From Frigoriglobus tundricola (GTDB lineage: Bacteria > Planctomycetota > Planctomycetia > Gemmatales > Gemmataceae), in NCBI RefSeq assembly GCF_013128195.2, contig NZ_CP053452.2, forward strand, positions 2,914,001-2,978,000: DNA of 64,000 nucleotides. Reading direction: 5' to 3'. Each line of letters begins with the position of its first letter. Position 1 is the stretch's first letter. The translations under genes were made by a program, and so were the position numbers. This document shows, piece after piece, positions 1 through 8,079 of the stretch. The notes under the pieces were generated by a model that was not told the DNA's origin, did not search any database, and saw only the letters and a list, made by a program, of their open reading frames with translations.

Positions 1-922
1 GGACGGCCTACACGGCGGGTGGGCTGCAGGCCCTGCCCCAGGAGCGCACCGGGCGACCGGTGGGAACCGGGCGCACCCTCTCCGACGAGCAAGGGGCCCA
101 CCTGCAACTACTGCTCGACACCAAGAGCCCGTCGGATCTGGGGATCGCCGCGCCCGTGTGGAACCGTCGCGCGGTTCGCGACCTGATCCTCAACGAGTAC
201 GGGCTCCGGGTGCCGATTCGCACCGTGGGGGAATACTTGCGGCGCTGGGGCTATACGGCCAAGAAGCCGTCCCGCCACGCCCGCAAGCAAGATCCCGACG
301 AGGTGCGTGAGTGGCTCGAGCAGACGTATCCGGCCATTGAAAAGCTGGCTCGGGCGGAACGGGCCACCATGTTCTGGTGCGATGAGACCGGGACGGCCGC
401 CGACGCGTATCCCGGTTACGGGTACGCCCGCGAGGGCCAACGGGCGACGATCGAGGTTCCCGATCCGCACATCCGGATGAACATGGTCTCCGGGATCAGT
501 AACACGGGCGATGTGCGGTTCCTGACGTATTCCGGCACGATGACGGCCGAGCGGTTCATCACGTTCCTGAAGCAGTTGCTGACGACCGTGCCGGGTACGA
601 TCTTCGTGATCGTGGACAACTTGCCCGCCCACGCCAAGGATGCGGTCGTCGCTTGGGTCCAACAGCATGAGGATCGGCTCGCCGTGTTTTATCTGCCCCG
701 GTACAGTCCCGAATTGAACCCCGACGAGTATCTCAACAACGACCTGAAGGGGCAGGTGCATGACGCCGGCTTGCCCGACACGAGCAAAACCCTGCGCTCG
801 CGAATCCAACGCTTCATGCACAAGCTCCTGATGCTACCCAAACATGTGATGAGCTACTTCCTCCATCCAAAAGTAAACTATTGCGCATCAGGTTAATGAT
901 AAAATTATTTGCCGGGGTAATA
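1..922 (+). mobile_element. IS630-family insertion sequence, copy 1 (left part outside window)
   Basis: The 3' part of an IS630-type element. Homology to the second copy (5070-6228) continues about 25 bases past the transposase stop and ends at about 920, where TTGCCGGGGTAA is followed by TA, the expected IS630 target dinucleotide. The second copy ends in TTGCCGAGGTAA before TA. The left end and left inverted repeat lie outside the window. The two copies lie tail to tail and their proteins look roughly 88-90% identical by eye, so they are diverged family members and not a fresh duplication. Confidence 0.85.
3..896 (+). CDS. IS630-family DDE transposase (5' end cut by window edge)
   Basis: The reading frame is open from the first bases, so this is the C-terminal ~297 residues of a ~348-residue transposase. 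The N-terminal helix-turn-helix seen in the second copy is outside the window. The DDE catalytic triad is visible: D in FWCDETG, D in IVDNLPAH, and E in YSPELNPDEY. The internal GTG at 60 is only the first start codon inside the window and not the true start. Transposase catalysing cut-and-paste into TA sites is known for the family. The frame is intact to its stop. Confidence 0.93.
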   Translation, partial: TAYTAGGLQALPQERTGRPVGTGRTLSDEQGAHLQLLLDTKSPSDLGIAAPVWNRRAVRDLILNEYGLRVPIRTVGEYLRRWGYTAKKPSRHARKQDPDEVREWLEQTYPAIEKLARAERATMFWCDETGTAADAYPGYGYAREGQRATIEVPDPHIRMNMVSGISNTGDVRFLTYSGTMTAERFITFLKQLLTTVPGTIFVIVDNLPAHAKDAVVAWVQQHEDRLAVFYLPRYSPELNPDEYLNNDLKGQVHDAGLPDTSKTLRSRIQRFMHKLLMLPKHVMSYFLHPKVNYCASG

Positions 923-952
923 AGACAAACAACCGACGTCTCGCAATCCCGG

Positions 953-1186
953 TTATTCCGCCGAAGGTGCCCATACCGGGGCTACACCGTTCGGACCTTT
1001 CGTTGCCTCGTCAAGCTTTGGATAGCTGGACATCAAGCCGGTGTTCTGGTTGAACTTGAACGCCTCCACCTTTGAAAGCTGGGACGTTGCCGTACCCTTA
1101 ATGTCCAGCCTTGTAGTTCCGACTGCCGTAACCTTGAAGCCCAGCGCAAGCCGGCCCGGTTCATACGCGCCGCGGACTTGTGCGGA
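953..1186 (-). pseudogene. C-terminal fragment of a third secreted-protein paralogue
   Basis: On the minus strand an open frame without any start codon runs to a TAA at 953-955. It reads sensibly as protein, for example GFKVTAVGTTRLDIKGTA followed by LSKVEAF and ending PVWAPSAE. The pattern 'RL-I-GTA---L--V' matches the C-terminal module of the gene at 4063-6299 (NRLIVEGTAKAALKTV) and resembles the end of the gene at 1257-4066. The frame loses coding character at the perfect palindrome at 1189-1228, so the gene appears truncated there. It has no usable start, so it is a remnant. The function of the family is unknown. Confidence 0.6.
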
Positions 1187-1188
1187 AC

Positions 1189-1228
1189 CGCGAGTGGCCC
1201 CGGTGGACGTCCACCGGGGCCACTCGCG
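1189..1228. terminator. 40-nt perfect palindrome, probable terminator
   Basis: A fully self-complementary 40-nt stretch centred on GGACGTCC (arms CGCGAGTGGCCCCGGTGG). It lies 28 nt past the stop of the minus-strand gene ending at 1257, which fits a transcription terminator, but there is no U-run. It also marks the point where the fragment at 953-1186 loses its upstream part, so it could be a rearrangement scar or a palindromic repeat element. Confidence 0.6.
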
Positions 1229-1645
1229 TCTGGCGATTCGTATCGCCAGATCGGTGCTACTTCTTCTTTTCGGGCTTCAGTGGTACCCAGCGCACGGTAA
1301 CCGGGATCGCCTTATCGGATTTGATCACGACCGTCTTGACGGGCGATTTGCTTTTAATTGCGTTAGTCACGACGAGACTGTTCCCGTCGCCCGCACGGCT
1401 CGCCCAGTCGTGCTTTTTGAGGAAATGCATCATCAGATCCCGATTACCCTCCGGATCGGACCCCTCATTGAATTGAGGGTTCAACTTTTCGAGCCGCGTG
1501 CCATCGCGTGCTTCGCAGGTCACAAACATCTCATAGGTGAACGGGACGGGAGCCGGGCCAAAGTCAATCGTACACGACCGGCGAACGGCGTCATTGACAG
1601 GTAAGGTAAGTTCGATGGCATCCGTTTTCCCTGGAGGATGCCGCT

Positions 1646-1993
1646 GTGCCTGCTGTCCCTGCTGCCTCTCGCCGTGACCCGGCCGCCACCCGTCGCCGGT
1701 GGGCCGAACGACTCGAACGGTTCCGCCGGTCGGGGCAGACGATCGCTCAGTTCTGTGCCGCCGAGGGCGTCTCACCGCCGTCCTTTTATGTGTGGCGGCG
1801 AACCCTCGCGGACCACGCCCCATCACCCGTACCGGTCACTCCGACGCTCGTCCCCATCCGCCTGACCCCGTCGCCCGCCGGACCGCCGATCGAGGTGGTG
1901 TTCCCGTCGGGAACCGTCCTGCGGTTCCCGGTCGATGCCCGACCGGAGGTCATCGCCGCCCTCGTGCATGCGGTGGAGGGGCGCCCGTGCTGA
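1646..1993 (+). CDS. tnpA: IS66 accessory protein TnpA
   Basis: 115 residues starting at GTG 1646 behind a CTGGAGG ribosome site. It has the IS66 OrfA pattern: a helix-turn-helix-like region (ERFRRSGQTIAQFCAAEGVS) followed by SFYVWRR, then a Pro-rich linker and a short C-terminal domain (IEVVFPSGTVLRFP). In IS66 elements this small protein is needed together with TnpB for transposition, and is probably DNA binding. It overlaps the start of tnpB by seven bases (GTGCTGA), which suggests coupled translation. Confidence 0.88.
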   Translation: MPAVPAASRRDPAATRRRWAERLERFRRSGQTIAQFCAAEGVSPPSFYVWRRTLADHAPSPVPVTPTLVPIRLTPSPAGPPIEVVFPSGTVLRFPVDARPEVIAALVHAVEGRPC

Positions 1994-2364
1994 GCATTCC
2001 ACCCACCACCCAGCTCTGGTACGGCGGGGCCGTCGATCTGCGCCTCGGGTTCGACGGCCTGTACCGCCACGTCCAATCCACGCTTCAGGCCGATCCCTTG
2101 AGCGGGCATCTGTTCATTTTCACCAATCGCTCGGCCAACCGGCTCAAGGCCCTGTACTGGACCCGCCACGGGCTCTGCTTGTGGTGCCAGCGACTCGAGC
2201 GCGGGCGGTACCACTTCCCCACCCCGACCGACCGCAAACTCGAACTCACCGCCACCGAGTTCGCCATGATCCTCGACGGCATCGACTACTCGTCGGCCAA
2301 ACGTTTCACCCGTTATTGTCGCCCGAAAGCGTCCGAATCCGACTTGCGCACCCGCACGTCCTGA
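1987..2364 (+). CDS. tnpB: IS66 accessory protein TnpB (Orf2)
   Basis: 125 residues from GTG 1987, overlapping the tnpA stop. The sequence has the hallmark IS66 Orf2 signature: YGGAVDLRLGFDGLY near the N-terminus, FIFTNRSANRLKALYWTRHG in the centre and LCLWCQRLERGRY. The longer upstream open frame was rejected because it runs through tnpA and lacks family similarity. Its exact biochemical role is unknown, but it is required for IS66 movement. Confidence 0.93.
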   Translation: MLSIPPTTQLWYGGAVDLRLGFDGLYRHVQSTLQADPLSGHLFIFTNRSANRLKALYWTRHGLCLWCQRLERGRYHFPTPTDRKLELTATEFAMILDGIDYSSAKRFTRYCRPKASESDLRTRTS

Positions 2365-2377
2365 CCCATCTTTCGGC

Positions 2378-3934
2378 ATGGACTCCGACGCCCCGCTGCC
2401 GACCGACGTGCTGACCCTCCAAGGGATGGTGCGTGCCCTCCAGGCCGAAAACGCCGACCTCCGCACGCAGCTCCAACGCCAGGCCGAGCAGTTCCAACGG
2501 ACCATCGACGACCTGCGTGCCGAGGTCGCGGCCTTGAAGGCGAAGTTGGACCGGGCCACGACGCACCGGTTCGGCCGGCGGTCCGAACGCACACCGAAGC
2601 CACCGAAGGTCCCCGGCGACGGACCCGCGAAGCGGCGCCACGACCACGGCCGTTCGCCACTCCCGGCGCACCTCGAACGCCGCGACACGGTCCTCGATCT
2701 GACCCCCGACGAGCGCCGCTGCTCGGGCTGTGGTGGCGACCGCGTGTGCATCGGCCAGACCCAGACCGAGCAACTCGATTGCGACCCGACCCCGTACTTC
2801 GTGCGGCGCACGATCCGCAAGACGTACGCGTGCCAACAGTGCCCCCCGACGGTCCGGGCCGAGGACCGGATCCGGACCGCCACGCCGAGTACCGTCGGAC
2901 CGATCGACAAGGGACTGTGTGGTCCGGGCTTGTTGGCCGAGGTTCTCGTCGGGAAGTTCCTCGACCACCTGCCGCTGCACCGCCAAGTCGCCCGGATCGG
3001 GCGCGCGGGGGTGACGGTGTCCGAGAGTACCTTGGGCGATTGGGTGAAACAGTCCGCGGTGTTACTGACGTCGCTGTACCAGTTGATGCTCGAGCGGGTG
3101 CGCACGTGTCCGGTCCTCTGGTCCGATGACACCCGCTCGCGGTTCGCCCAGCCCGGTGAGCGAACGATGCCGCACGGCCACTTCTGGGTGGGGATCGGAG
3201 ATCCGACGGCCCCGTACACGGCGTTCCACTTCACGACCGGTTACGACGCCGCGAGCGGACCGGACCAGTTCTTAGGCGGCTTCCGGGGCCACGTGCATGC
3301 CGATTGCCTCGCACAGTACAACGGCCTGTTCGCCGCCGGAGCCAAGCACGTCGCCTGTTGGTCCCACGCGCGCCGCAAGTTCCTCGGCGCCGGGGACCCC
3401 GGGGCCAAGGCGGTCGAACGCATCAACCGGTTGTACCACATCGAGCACACGCTTCCGGCGCCGGACTCACCGGAGCACATCGTCGCCCGTCGCGCGACGC
3501 GGCAAGCAAGGGCGCTCCCGATCCTGAACGACCTGAAGGCGTGGCTCGACGCGGCACTCGGGACGGCGTTGCCCAAGTCGGCCCTGGGGGCCGCGATCCG
3601 GTACGTGGCGAATCACTGGGCCGCGTTCGTCCGGTACACCGAGGACGGGCGACTCTCGATCGATAATAACCTGAGCGAGCGAACGCTCCGGCTGATCGCC
3701 GTGGGTCGGAGCAATTGGAAGTTCGTGGGCAGTGCGAAGGCCGGTGCGCACGCCGCGGTTCACTTCTCGGTGGTGGGCACGTGTCGGCACTTGGGTCTCG
3801 ATGCGACGGCATACCTGCGTGAGGTTCTTCCGGCCCTTCATGCGTTGGGCGAGAAGCCGACGGCGGACCAACTCGCACCTCTTCTGCCCGACGTGTGGGC
3901 GAAGCGTCAACAATCCCGACTCCTCGTCGCGTAA
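2378..3934 (+). CDS. tnpC: IS66 transposase TnpC
   Basis: 518 residues, full length for the family. An N-terminal coiled-coil segment (about residues 12-60, rich in Glu/Gln/Leu heptads) and a Lys/Arg-rich stretch precede a zinc-finger-like segment (RRCSGCGGDRVCIG, later YACQQCP). The central IS66 catalytic domain carries LWSDDT (first Asp), HVACWSHARRKF and the Glu in SIDNNLSERTLR. An insert-type tail follows. No frameshift is seen, so the element could be active. Confidence 0.94.
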   Translation: MDSDAPLPTDVLTLQGMVRALQAENADLRTQLQRQAEQFQRTIDDLRAEVAALKAKLDRATTHRFGRRSERTPKPPKVPGDGPAKRRHDHGRSPLPAHLERRDTVLDLTPDERRCSGCGGDRVCIGQTQTEQLDCDPTPYFVRRTIRKTYACQQCPPTVRAEDRIRTATPSTVGPIDKGLCGPGLLAEVLVGKFLDHLPLHRQVARIGRAGVTVSESTLGDWVKQSAVLLTSLYQLMLERVRTCPVLWSDDTRSRFAQPGERTMPHGHFWVGIGDPTAPYTAFHFTTGYDAASGPDQFLGGFRGHVHADCLAQYNGLFAAGAKHVACWSHARRKFLGAGDPGAKAVERINRLYHIEHTLPAPDSPEHIVARRATRQARALPILNDLKAWLDAALGTALPKSALGAAIRYVANHWAAFVRYTEDGRLSIDNNLSERTLRLIAVGRSNWKFVGSAKAGAHAAVHFSVVGTCRHLGLDATAYLREVLPALHALGEKPTADQLAPLLPDVWAKRQQSRLLVA

Positions 3935-5069
3935 GCCCATCCCACACCGAACCCCGCCGATCCCGGCTGTCGCTCACCGACCGTCTTTGGCCGGGTGTGT
4001 ACAGTCAATCACGTACTCGCAAGGAATTGCGTGAAACGCGACTGCGAGAATAATAGTCGTGTTCATGGCTGGTAAGGTTTCACAATCAGATTGGGAGTGA
4101 CGGTTGGGGTGTTGAGCTGACCGTTAACCTTGAGATCGACCACGCTTGGATTCAAGCCCGATTTCGGTTGCTTAGCAGCCTGAATCCACACGGTTTTCAG
4201 TGCGGCTTTGGCAGTCCCTTCTACAATGAGGCGGTTGTTGCCAGAAAGGACCGGCGTTTCTGGAAGCCCTGCGCCCTTGAGAGCAGAGTACACCATGTCA
4301 CGCAGACCGGAGTTCGTGGTTCCCGCCGGGACAGAGAAATCGACGGTCTTACTCGTCCCGTCGGTGTAGGTGACGTTGATCGACATGTCGTATGTGAAGC
4401 TCGCGGTCTGAACAGCACTAAAATCGAGCCCCAGCATGGTCGTGGTCGGCGGGGCCGCGACGAGGAACTGCTGGCCGGTGGCCGCGGTGATTGTGGCGTT
4501 CAGTCCGTTCAACGCGACGGTAGTGTAAGCGAAGCCGGGAACGGCCGCAGTGTTAAGCGAGAAATTCACGCCTTGGAACGTGCCGTTCGAGAACAATAGC
4601 GTCGGTGCGATCGTGTAGTTGGCCGACCCGTAAGCGAAGTTCTGGCCGGCGATGTTCAGGTTCAAGGCGGTCGGGGTGAGCGACTGACTGGCTTGCGTCG
4701 AATCGACCTGATCCCAGGGGATCGTCATCGAGATCGCGCCCACCGTGCCATCCGGCAGTGTGAACGATTGGACCGTATCGGCCGCGTCGTAGGCGATGGG
4801 GGCCACGGAGCCACCGACGTTCACGGTGCCCTGATTCACGGTGATCAGCGTGGGACCGGTAGCCGTCGCGTTCACCCCCACCAGTACGCCGTTGTGATAT
4901 GTCGCGGTCGCGCCGGACTGGATATGGAACGGCATACCCCCCATCTTGCTGCCGGAGATCGTCAGATCGGGGATGGCGAGGGTCTGAGAGAGGCTTGGTT
5001 CGGGTCCACGGCAGTCGGGGTGCTGAACTCACCGGCGACGCTCGATCCGCCGCCCAAGTTGGCTAAATA

Positions 5070-6228
5070 TTACCTCGGCAAACAAGATTGTCATTAATCT
5101 GATGAGCAATAGCTGATCTTGGGGTGGAGGAAGTAGCTCATCACGTGTTTGGGGAGCATGAGGAGCTTGTGCATGAAGCGTTGGACGCGCGATCGCAAGG
5201 TCTTGCTGGTGTCGGGCAAGCCGGCGTCATGCACGTTCCCCTTCAGGTCGTTGTTGAGATATTCGTCGGGGTTCAATTCGGGGCTGTACCGGGGCAGATA
5301 AAACACGGCCACGCGTTCCTCATGCTCTTGTACCCACGTGGCGACCGTCTCCGTGGTGTGGGCCGACAAGCTATCCACGATCACAAAGATCGCGCCCGGC
5401 ACGGTCGCCAGCAGCTGCTTCAGGAACGCGATGAACCGTTCGGCGGTCATCGTCCCCGCGTACGTCATGAACCGCACCTCGCCCGTGTTGCTGATCCCGG
5501 ACACCATGTTGATCCGGATGTGCGGATCGGGAACCTGGATCGTCGCCCGTTCGCCCGCGCGGGCGTACCCGTAACCGGGATACGCGTCGGCGGCGACCCC
5601 CGTTTCATCGCACCAGAAGATGGTGGCCCGTTCCACCCGGGCCAGCTTCTCAATGGCCGGGTACGTCTGCTCGAGCCACTCCCGCACTTCGTCGGGGTCT
5701 TGTTTGCGGGCGTGGCGGGACGGCTTCTTGGCCGTGTAGCCCCAGCGCCGCAGGTATTCCCCCACGGTGCGGATCGGCATCCGGAGCCCGTACTCCTTGA
5801 GGATCAGATCGCGAACCGCGCGACGGTTCCACACCGGCGCGGCGATCCCCAGATCCGCCGGGCTCTTTGTGTCCAGGAGCTGTTGCAGATGAGCACACTG
5901 TGTGTCGGAAAGGGTGCGCCCGGTTCCGACCGGGCGCCCGGTGCGATCCTGGGGCAGGGCGTCCAACCCGCCGGTCGTGTACGCCGTCCACCAACGCGAC
6001 ACCGTTTCACCCGCCACACCCAGCACGCGGGCCACATCGGCTTGCGAGAACCCGGACTCGATCGCGTGCAACGCGCGCACGCGCAACGCCTGCATGACGT
6101 CGTCGGACAGCCCACGAGAATCCGGCAAGGTGATCGCCATGACACAGCAACCTATCGGACGATGGCAAGACCCATCAGGGCCTCAATGTGGACTCGTCTA
6201 GTTTTGAGCAACTTCCTTGCCGAAGTAA
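5070..6228 (-). mobile_element. Complete IS630-family insertion sequence, copy 2
   Basis: About 1,159 bp with terminal inverted repeats of 17 bp, TTACCTCGGCAAACAAG at one end and TTACTTCGGCAAGGAAG read inward from the other (14 of 17 match). It is flanked by TA at 5068-5069 and 6229-6230, the IS630 target duplication. It carries one intact transposase gene and sits inside the secreted-protein gene that starts at 6299. Confidence 0.92.
5094..6140 (-). CDS. IS630-family DDE transposase, intact
   Basis: 348 residues from ATG 6140. The N-terminal helix-turn-helix (about residues 30-60) includes SQADVARVLGVAGETVSRWW, followed by a second DNA-binding segment and a DDE domain with FWCDETG, FVIVDSLSAH and SPELNPDEYLNNDLK providing D, D and E. 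It is full length for IS630. Compared with copy 1 the catalytic core is nearly identical, with scattered substitutions. Confidence 0.95.
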   Translation of the reverse strand: MAITLPDSRGLSDDVMQALRVRALHAIESGFSQADVARVLGVAGETVSRWWTAYTTGGLDALPQDRTGRPVGTGRTLSDTQCAHLQQLLDTKSPADLGIAAPVWNRRAVRDLILKEYGLRMPIRTVGEYLRRWGYTAKKPSRHARKQDPDEVREWLEQTYPAIEKLARVERATIFWCDETGVAADAYPGYGYARAGERATIQVPDPHIRINMVSGISNTGEVRFMTYAGTMTAERFIAFLKQLLATVPGAIFVIVDSLSAHTTETVATWVQEHEERVAVFYLPRYSPELNPDEYLNNDLKGNVHDAGLPDTSKTLRSRVQRFMHKLLMLPKHVMSYFLHPKISYCSSD

Positions 6229-6299
6229 TAGGCCGAGAACGCGGCCGGGACTTCGCGGGCTTCGAGGGCTTCCATCTGGAGACGAACGGGAGAGGACAT

Positions 6300-6620
6300 G
6301 CGGCACTCCTGTACGGGCGACTTGGCCACCGGTCATCGGTGGTCGTGCTATCTTCATCACGAGAGACGAAGCTGTCAACCCCTGAGAGTTATTTTCGCGA
6401 TCAATTTGGTCTTACGATTACTATTGCGACATCTGATGTTGACCGAGGGCGTAAAATGCCCTCAATCTGAAAGGGTTCGCCCGGTGAACGGGGCGCAGGC
6501 GGGCGCGAGCCCTGGTATTGGGGGGACCGTTCGCCGCTGTCATGGGGCCGGGCCGAGAACTCGCCGAAGCGAGGCGGACGGGTTCCGGCCGGTGTACCGG
6601 AGCGCCGCGCCCGAGCCGCC
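6300..6620. other. Intergenic region between modC end and disrupted secreted-protein gene
   Basis: No convincing gene. It holds a TTGACA box (minus strand, 6378-6373) that could be the -35 element for the disrupted gene starting at 6299, though no good -10 is seen. It also holds a small GAGGGC/GCCCTC hairpin at 6445-6463 that could end the mod operon. Confidence 0.4.
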
Positions 6621-7265
6621 CTACTCTCCACATTCGGTCACCCGTCCGCTCTGCAAACGCAGAAGCCGCGTGCCCAGAAGCTCCGCTTCCGCCCGGCTGT
6701 GCGTAACGTGGAGGACGGTCGTTTCACTGCCGCTTCGCACGTCGTTCAGCAGCGCCACCATGCGGTCCCGGGTGAGTTCGTCCACGGCGTTGAGGGGCTC
6801 GTCGAGGAGCAGCACCGGCGGGCGAAACGCGAGCGCGCGGCCGAGCGCGACCCGCTGCGATTCGCCGCCGCTCAGCCCGACCGCGTACCGTCCGAGCAGC
6901 GCCGTGAGCCCGAGGCGGTCCGCCAACTCGTTCACGCGCGCGTCGATCTCCTTTGGTGGTGTCGATCGCACCGTGAGCGCGAAGGCGAGGTTCGCCCACA
7001 CGGTCATGGTCTTGAACAGCGCGGCGTCCTGGGGCACGTAGCCGACGTTCCGCGCCGCCGGCGGGAGTGCGGTCACGTCGCGGCCCGCGAGGCGGATGCG
7101 TCCGGCGGTCGGAGCGCGGAGCCCCGCGATCGCTTCGAGAATGGTCGTTTTGCCGGTCCCCGTCGGACCCATCAGCGCGGCGTACGCGCCGGTCGGGACG
7201 GTGAACGTCACGTCTTCGAGAGCGAACGCTGCTTGCCGGATGCATAACCCTTCGACCGCGATCAC
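6621..7265 (-). CDS. modC: Molybdate-type ABC transporter ATP-binding protein
   Basis: 214 residues, ATP-hydrolysing subunit energising anion import. Walker A GPTGTGKTT (about residues 33-41), Q-loop in YVPQDAALF, ABC signature LSGGESQRVALGRAL, Walker B VLLLDEPLNAVD and H-loop LHVTHS are all present. It lacks the C-terminal molybdate-sensing (TOBE/Mop) domain of classical ModC, so it is a short form. It follows the permease with a 16-nt gap on the same strand. Substrate choice (molybdate, tungstate or sulfate) is inferred from the neighbouring binding protein. Confidence 0.85.
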   Translation of the reverse strand: MIAVEGLCIRQAAFALEDVTFTVPTGAYAALMGPTGTGKTTILEAIAGLRAPTAGRIRLAGRDVTALPPAARNVGYVPQDAALFKTMTVWANLAFALTVRSTPPKEIDARVNELADRLGLTALLGRYAVGLSGGESQRVALGRALAFRPPVLLLDEPLNAVDELTRDRMVALLNDVRSGSETTVLHVTHSRAEAELLGTRLLRLQSGRVTECGE

Positions 7266-7281
7266 AGATGACTCACCCTCT

Positions 7282-8079
7282 TCAGATTAAACCGGTCCCG
7301 CGGAGGCCGAACGCGCGGGTCACGACCAGCACGGCCACGGCCACCGCGATCATCAGGAGCGAGACCGCCAGGGCGGCCTCCAGGTTCCCGACGCTCAGTT
7401 CCAGGAACACGCTGGTGGAGAGCACCTCGGTCCGCATCCGCGTCGCGCCGCAGAACACCAGGATCGGGCCGAACTCGCCCAGCGCGCGCGCCCAGGCGAG
7501 GGTGAACGCGGTCAGCACCCCGCGCCGCGCCTCCGGCAGCGTCACCCGCCAGAACGCACGGGCGCGCGAACAGCCGAGCGTGCGCGCGATGTCTTCGGTG
7601 CGCGGGTCGATCTGATCGAAGGTCACGCGCATCGTCCGCACCGCGAACGCGGCCGACACCGCGAACTGCGCCAGCACCACCCCGGCGACCGCATACGTGA
7701 CGGGGAACGCGGTGCGCTGGAACCACACGCCCGGCCCGGTTTGGAACAAGATGAGCAGGCTCAGCCCGACGACCACCGGCGGGAGCAGGATGGGCACGTC
7801 GAGCAGCACGTCGATCACCTCCCGGCCGTAGAACCGCGTGCGGGACAGCAGGTACCCGAGCGGCACGGCCACCCACACCGAGAGCACGGCCGCGGTCGAG
7901 CAGCTCAGCAGGCTCAGCACGATCGCCGAGCGAATCGGCGGCGAGGCGTACACCCGCGCCAGTTCGCCGACCGATGTGTGCGCGACGTCGGCCAGGATGA
8001 GCGCGGCGATGAGCAGGACGTACGAGCCGCCGAGGAGCCCCAGACAGAGGTAGAACGGGCGGTCGGAACGGGCGGTCAC
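7282..8079 (-). CDS. modB: Molybdate-type ABC transporter permease
   Basis: 265 residues from GTG 8079, which overlaps the TGA of the binding-protein gene (GTGA), so translation is coupled. The longer upstream frame was rejected because it runs antiphase through modA. There are about six hydrophobic helices. The EAA-type cytoplasmic loop contacting the ATPase is seen as ARTLGCSRARAFWRVTLPEA, then RALGEFGPILVF. The size and motif are typical of ModB/CysT-like inner-membrane subunits. Confidence 0.88.
   Translation of the reverse strand: MTARSDRPFYLCLGLLGGSYVLLIAALILADVAHTSVGELARVYASPPIRSAIVLSLLSCSTAAVLSVWVAVPLGYLLSRTRFYGREVIDVLLDVPILLPPVVVGLSLLILFQTGPGVWFQRTAFPVTYAVAGVVLAQFAVSAAFAVRTMRVTFDQIDPRTEDIARTLGCSRARAFWRVTLPEARRGVLTAFTLAWARALGEFGPILVFCGATRMRTEVLSTSVFLELSVGNLEAALAVSLLMIAVAVAVLVVTRAFGLRGTGLI

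Larger units (their letters stand above)
1570..4002 (+). mobile_element. Complete IS66-family insertion sequence with 8-bp target duplication
   Basis: A 2,433-bp element encoding TnpA, TnpB and TnpC in the usual IS66 order. The outer ends are inverted repeats: the left end reads GTACACGACCGGCGAACGGCG and pairs with the right end read in reverse (GTACACACCCGGCCAAAGACG), about 16 of 21 bases matching. It is flanked by the direct repeat AGTCAATC at 1562-1569 and 4003-4010, the 8-bp duplication typical of IS66. The clean duplication and intact genes suggest a fairly recent insertion. It disrupts the minus-strand gene spanning 1257-4066. Confidence 0.93.
1257..4066 (-). pseudogene. Small conserved-module protein gene interrupted by IS66
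   Basis: Removing the IS66 element (1570-4002) and one copy of the 8-bp duplication rejoins one continuous frame of about 122 codons. It starts at ATG 4066-4064 (MNTTIILAVAFHAI, a hydrophobic signal-like start) and passes through VIDFGPAPVPFTYEMFVTCE to WVPLKPEKKK and the stop at 1257. The rebuilt start overlaps the TGA of the upstream gene as ATGA, so the two genes were translationally coupled. The module NRDLMMHFL...NSLVV...KTVVI resembles the C-termini of both neighbouring remnants. Only the C-terminal 103 codons now remain in one piece. The function is not recognised. Confidence 0.8.
4063..6299 (-). pseudogene. Planctomycete secreted protein, split by IS630 and frameshifted
   Basis: The rebuilt gene starts at ATG 6299. 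Its first residues MSSPVRLQMEALEAREVPAA carry the 'LE-x-R-x-x-PA' N-terminal motif common in exported planctomycete proteins. After about 23 codons IS630 copy 2 (5070-6228) interrupts it at a TA. Removing the IS and one TA continues in frame as FSAYLANLGGGSSVAGEF. Near 4985-5000 (a TCTCTC stretch) the frame shifts by one base, then continues SQTLAIPDLTISGSK to the stop at 4063, giving about 358 residues. The remainder is Thr/Ala/Asn-rich and beta-strand-like, as in surface proteins. A TTGACA -35-like box lies at 6373-6378. Function unknown. Confidence 0.8.

Noticed and set aside
1-6228. Composite transposon formed by the two inverted IS630 copies
   Set aside because: The copies differ noticeably, copy 2 splits a gene whose two halves are still in place with its own TA duplication, and the interior is the host gene cluster. 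Independent insertions explain it better.
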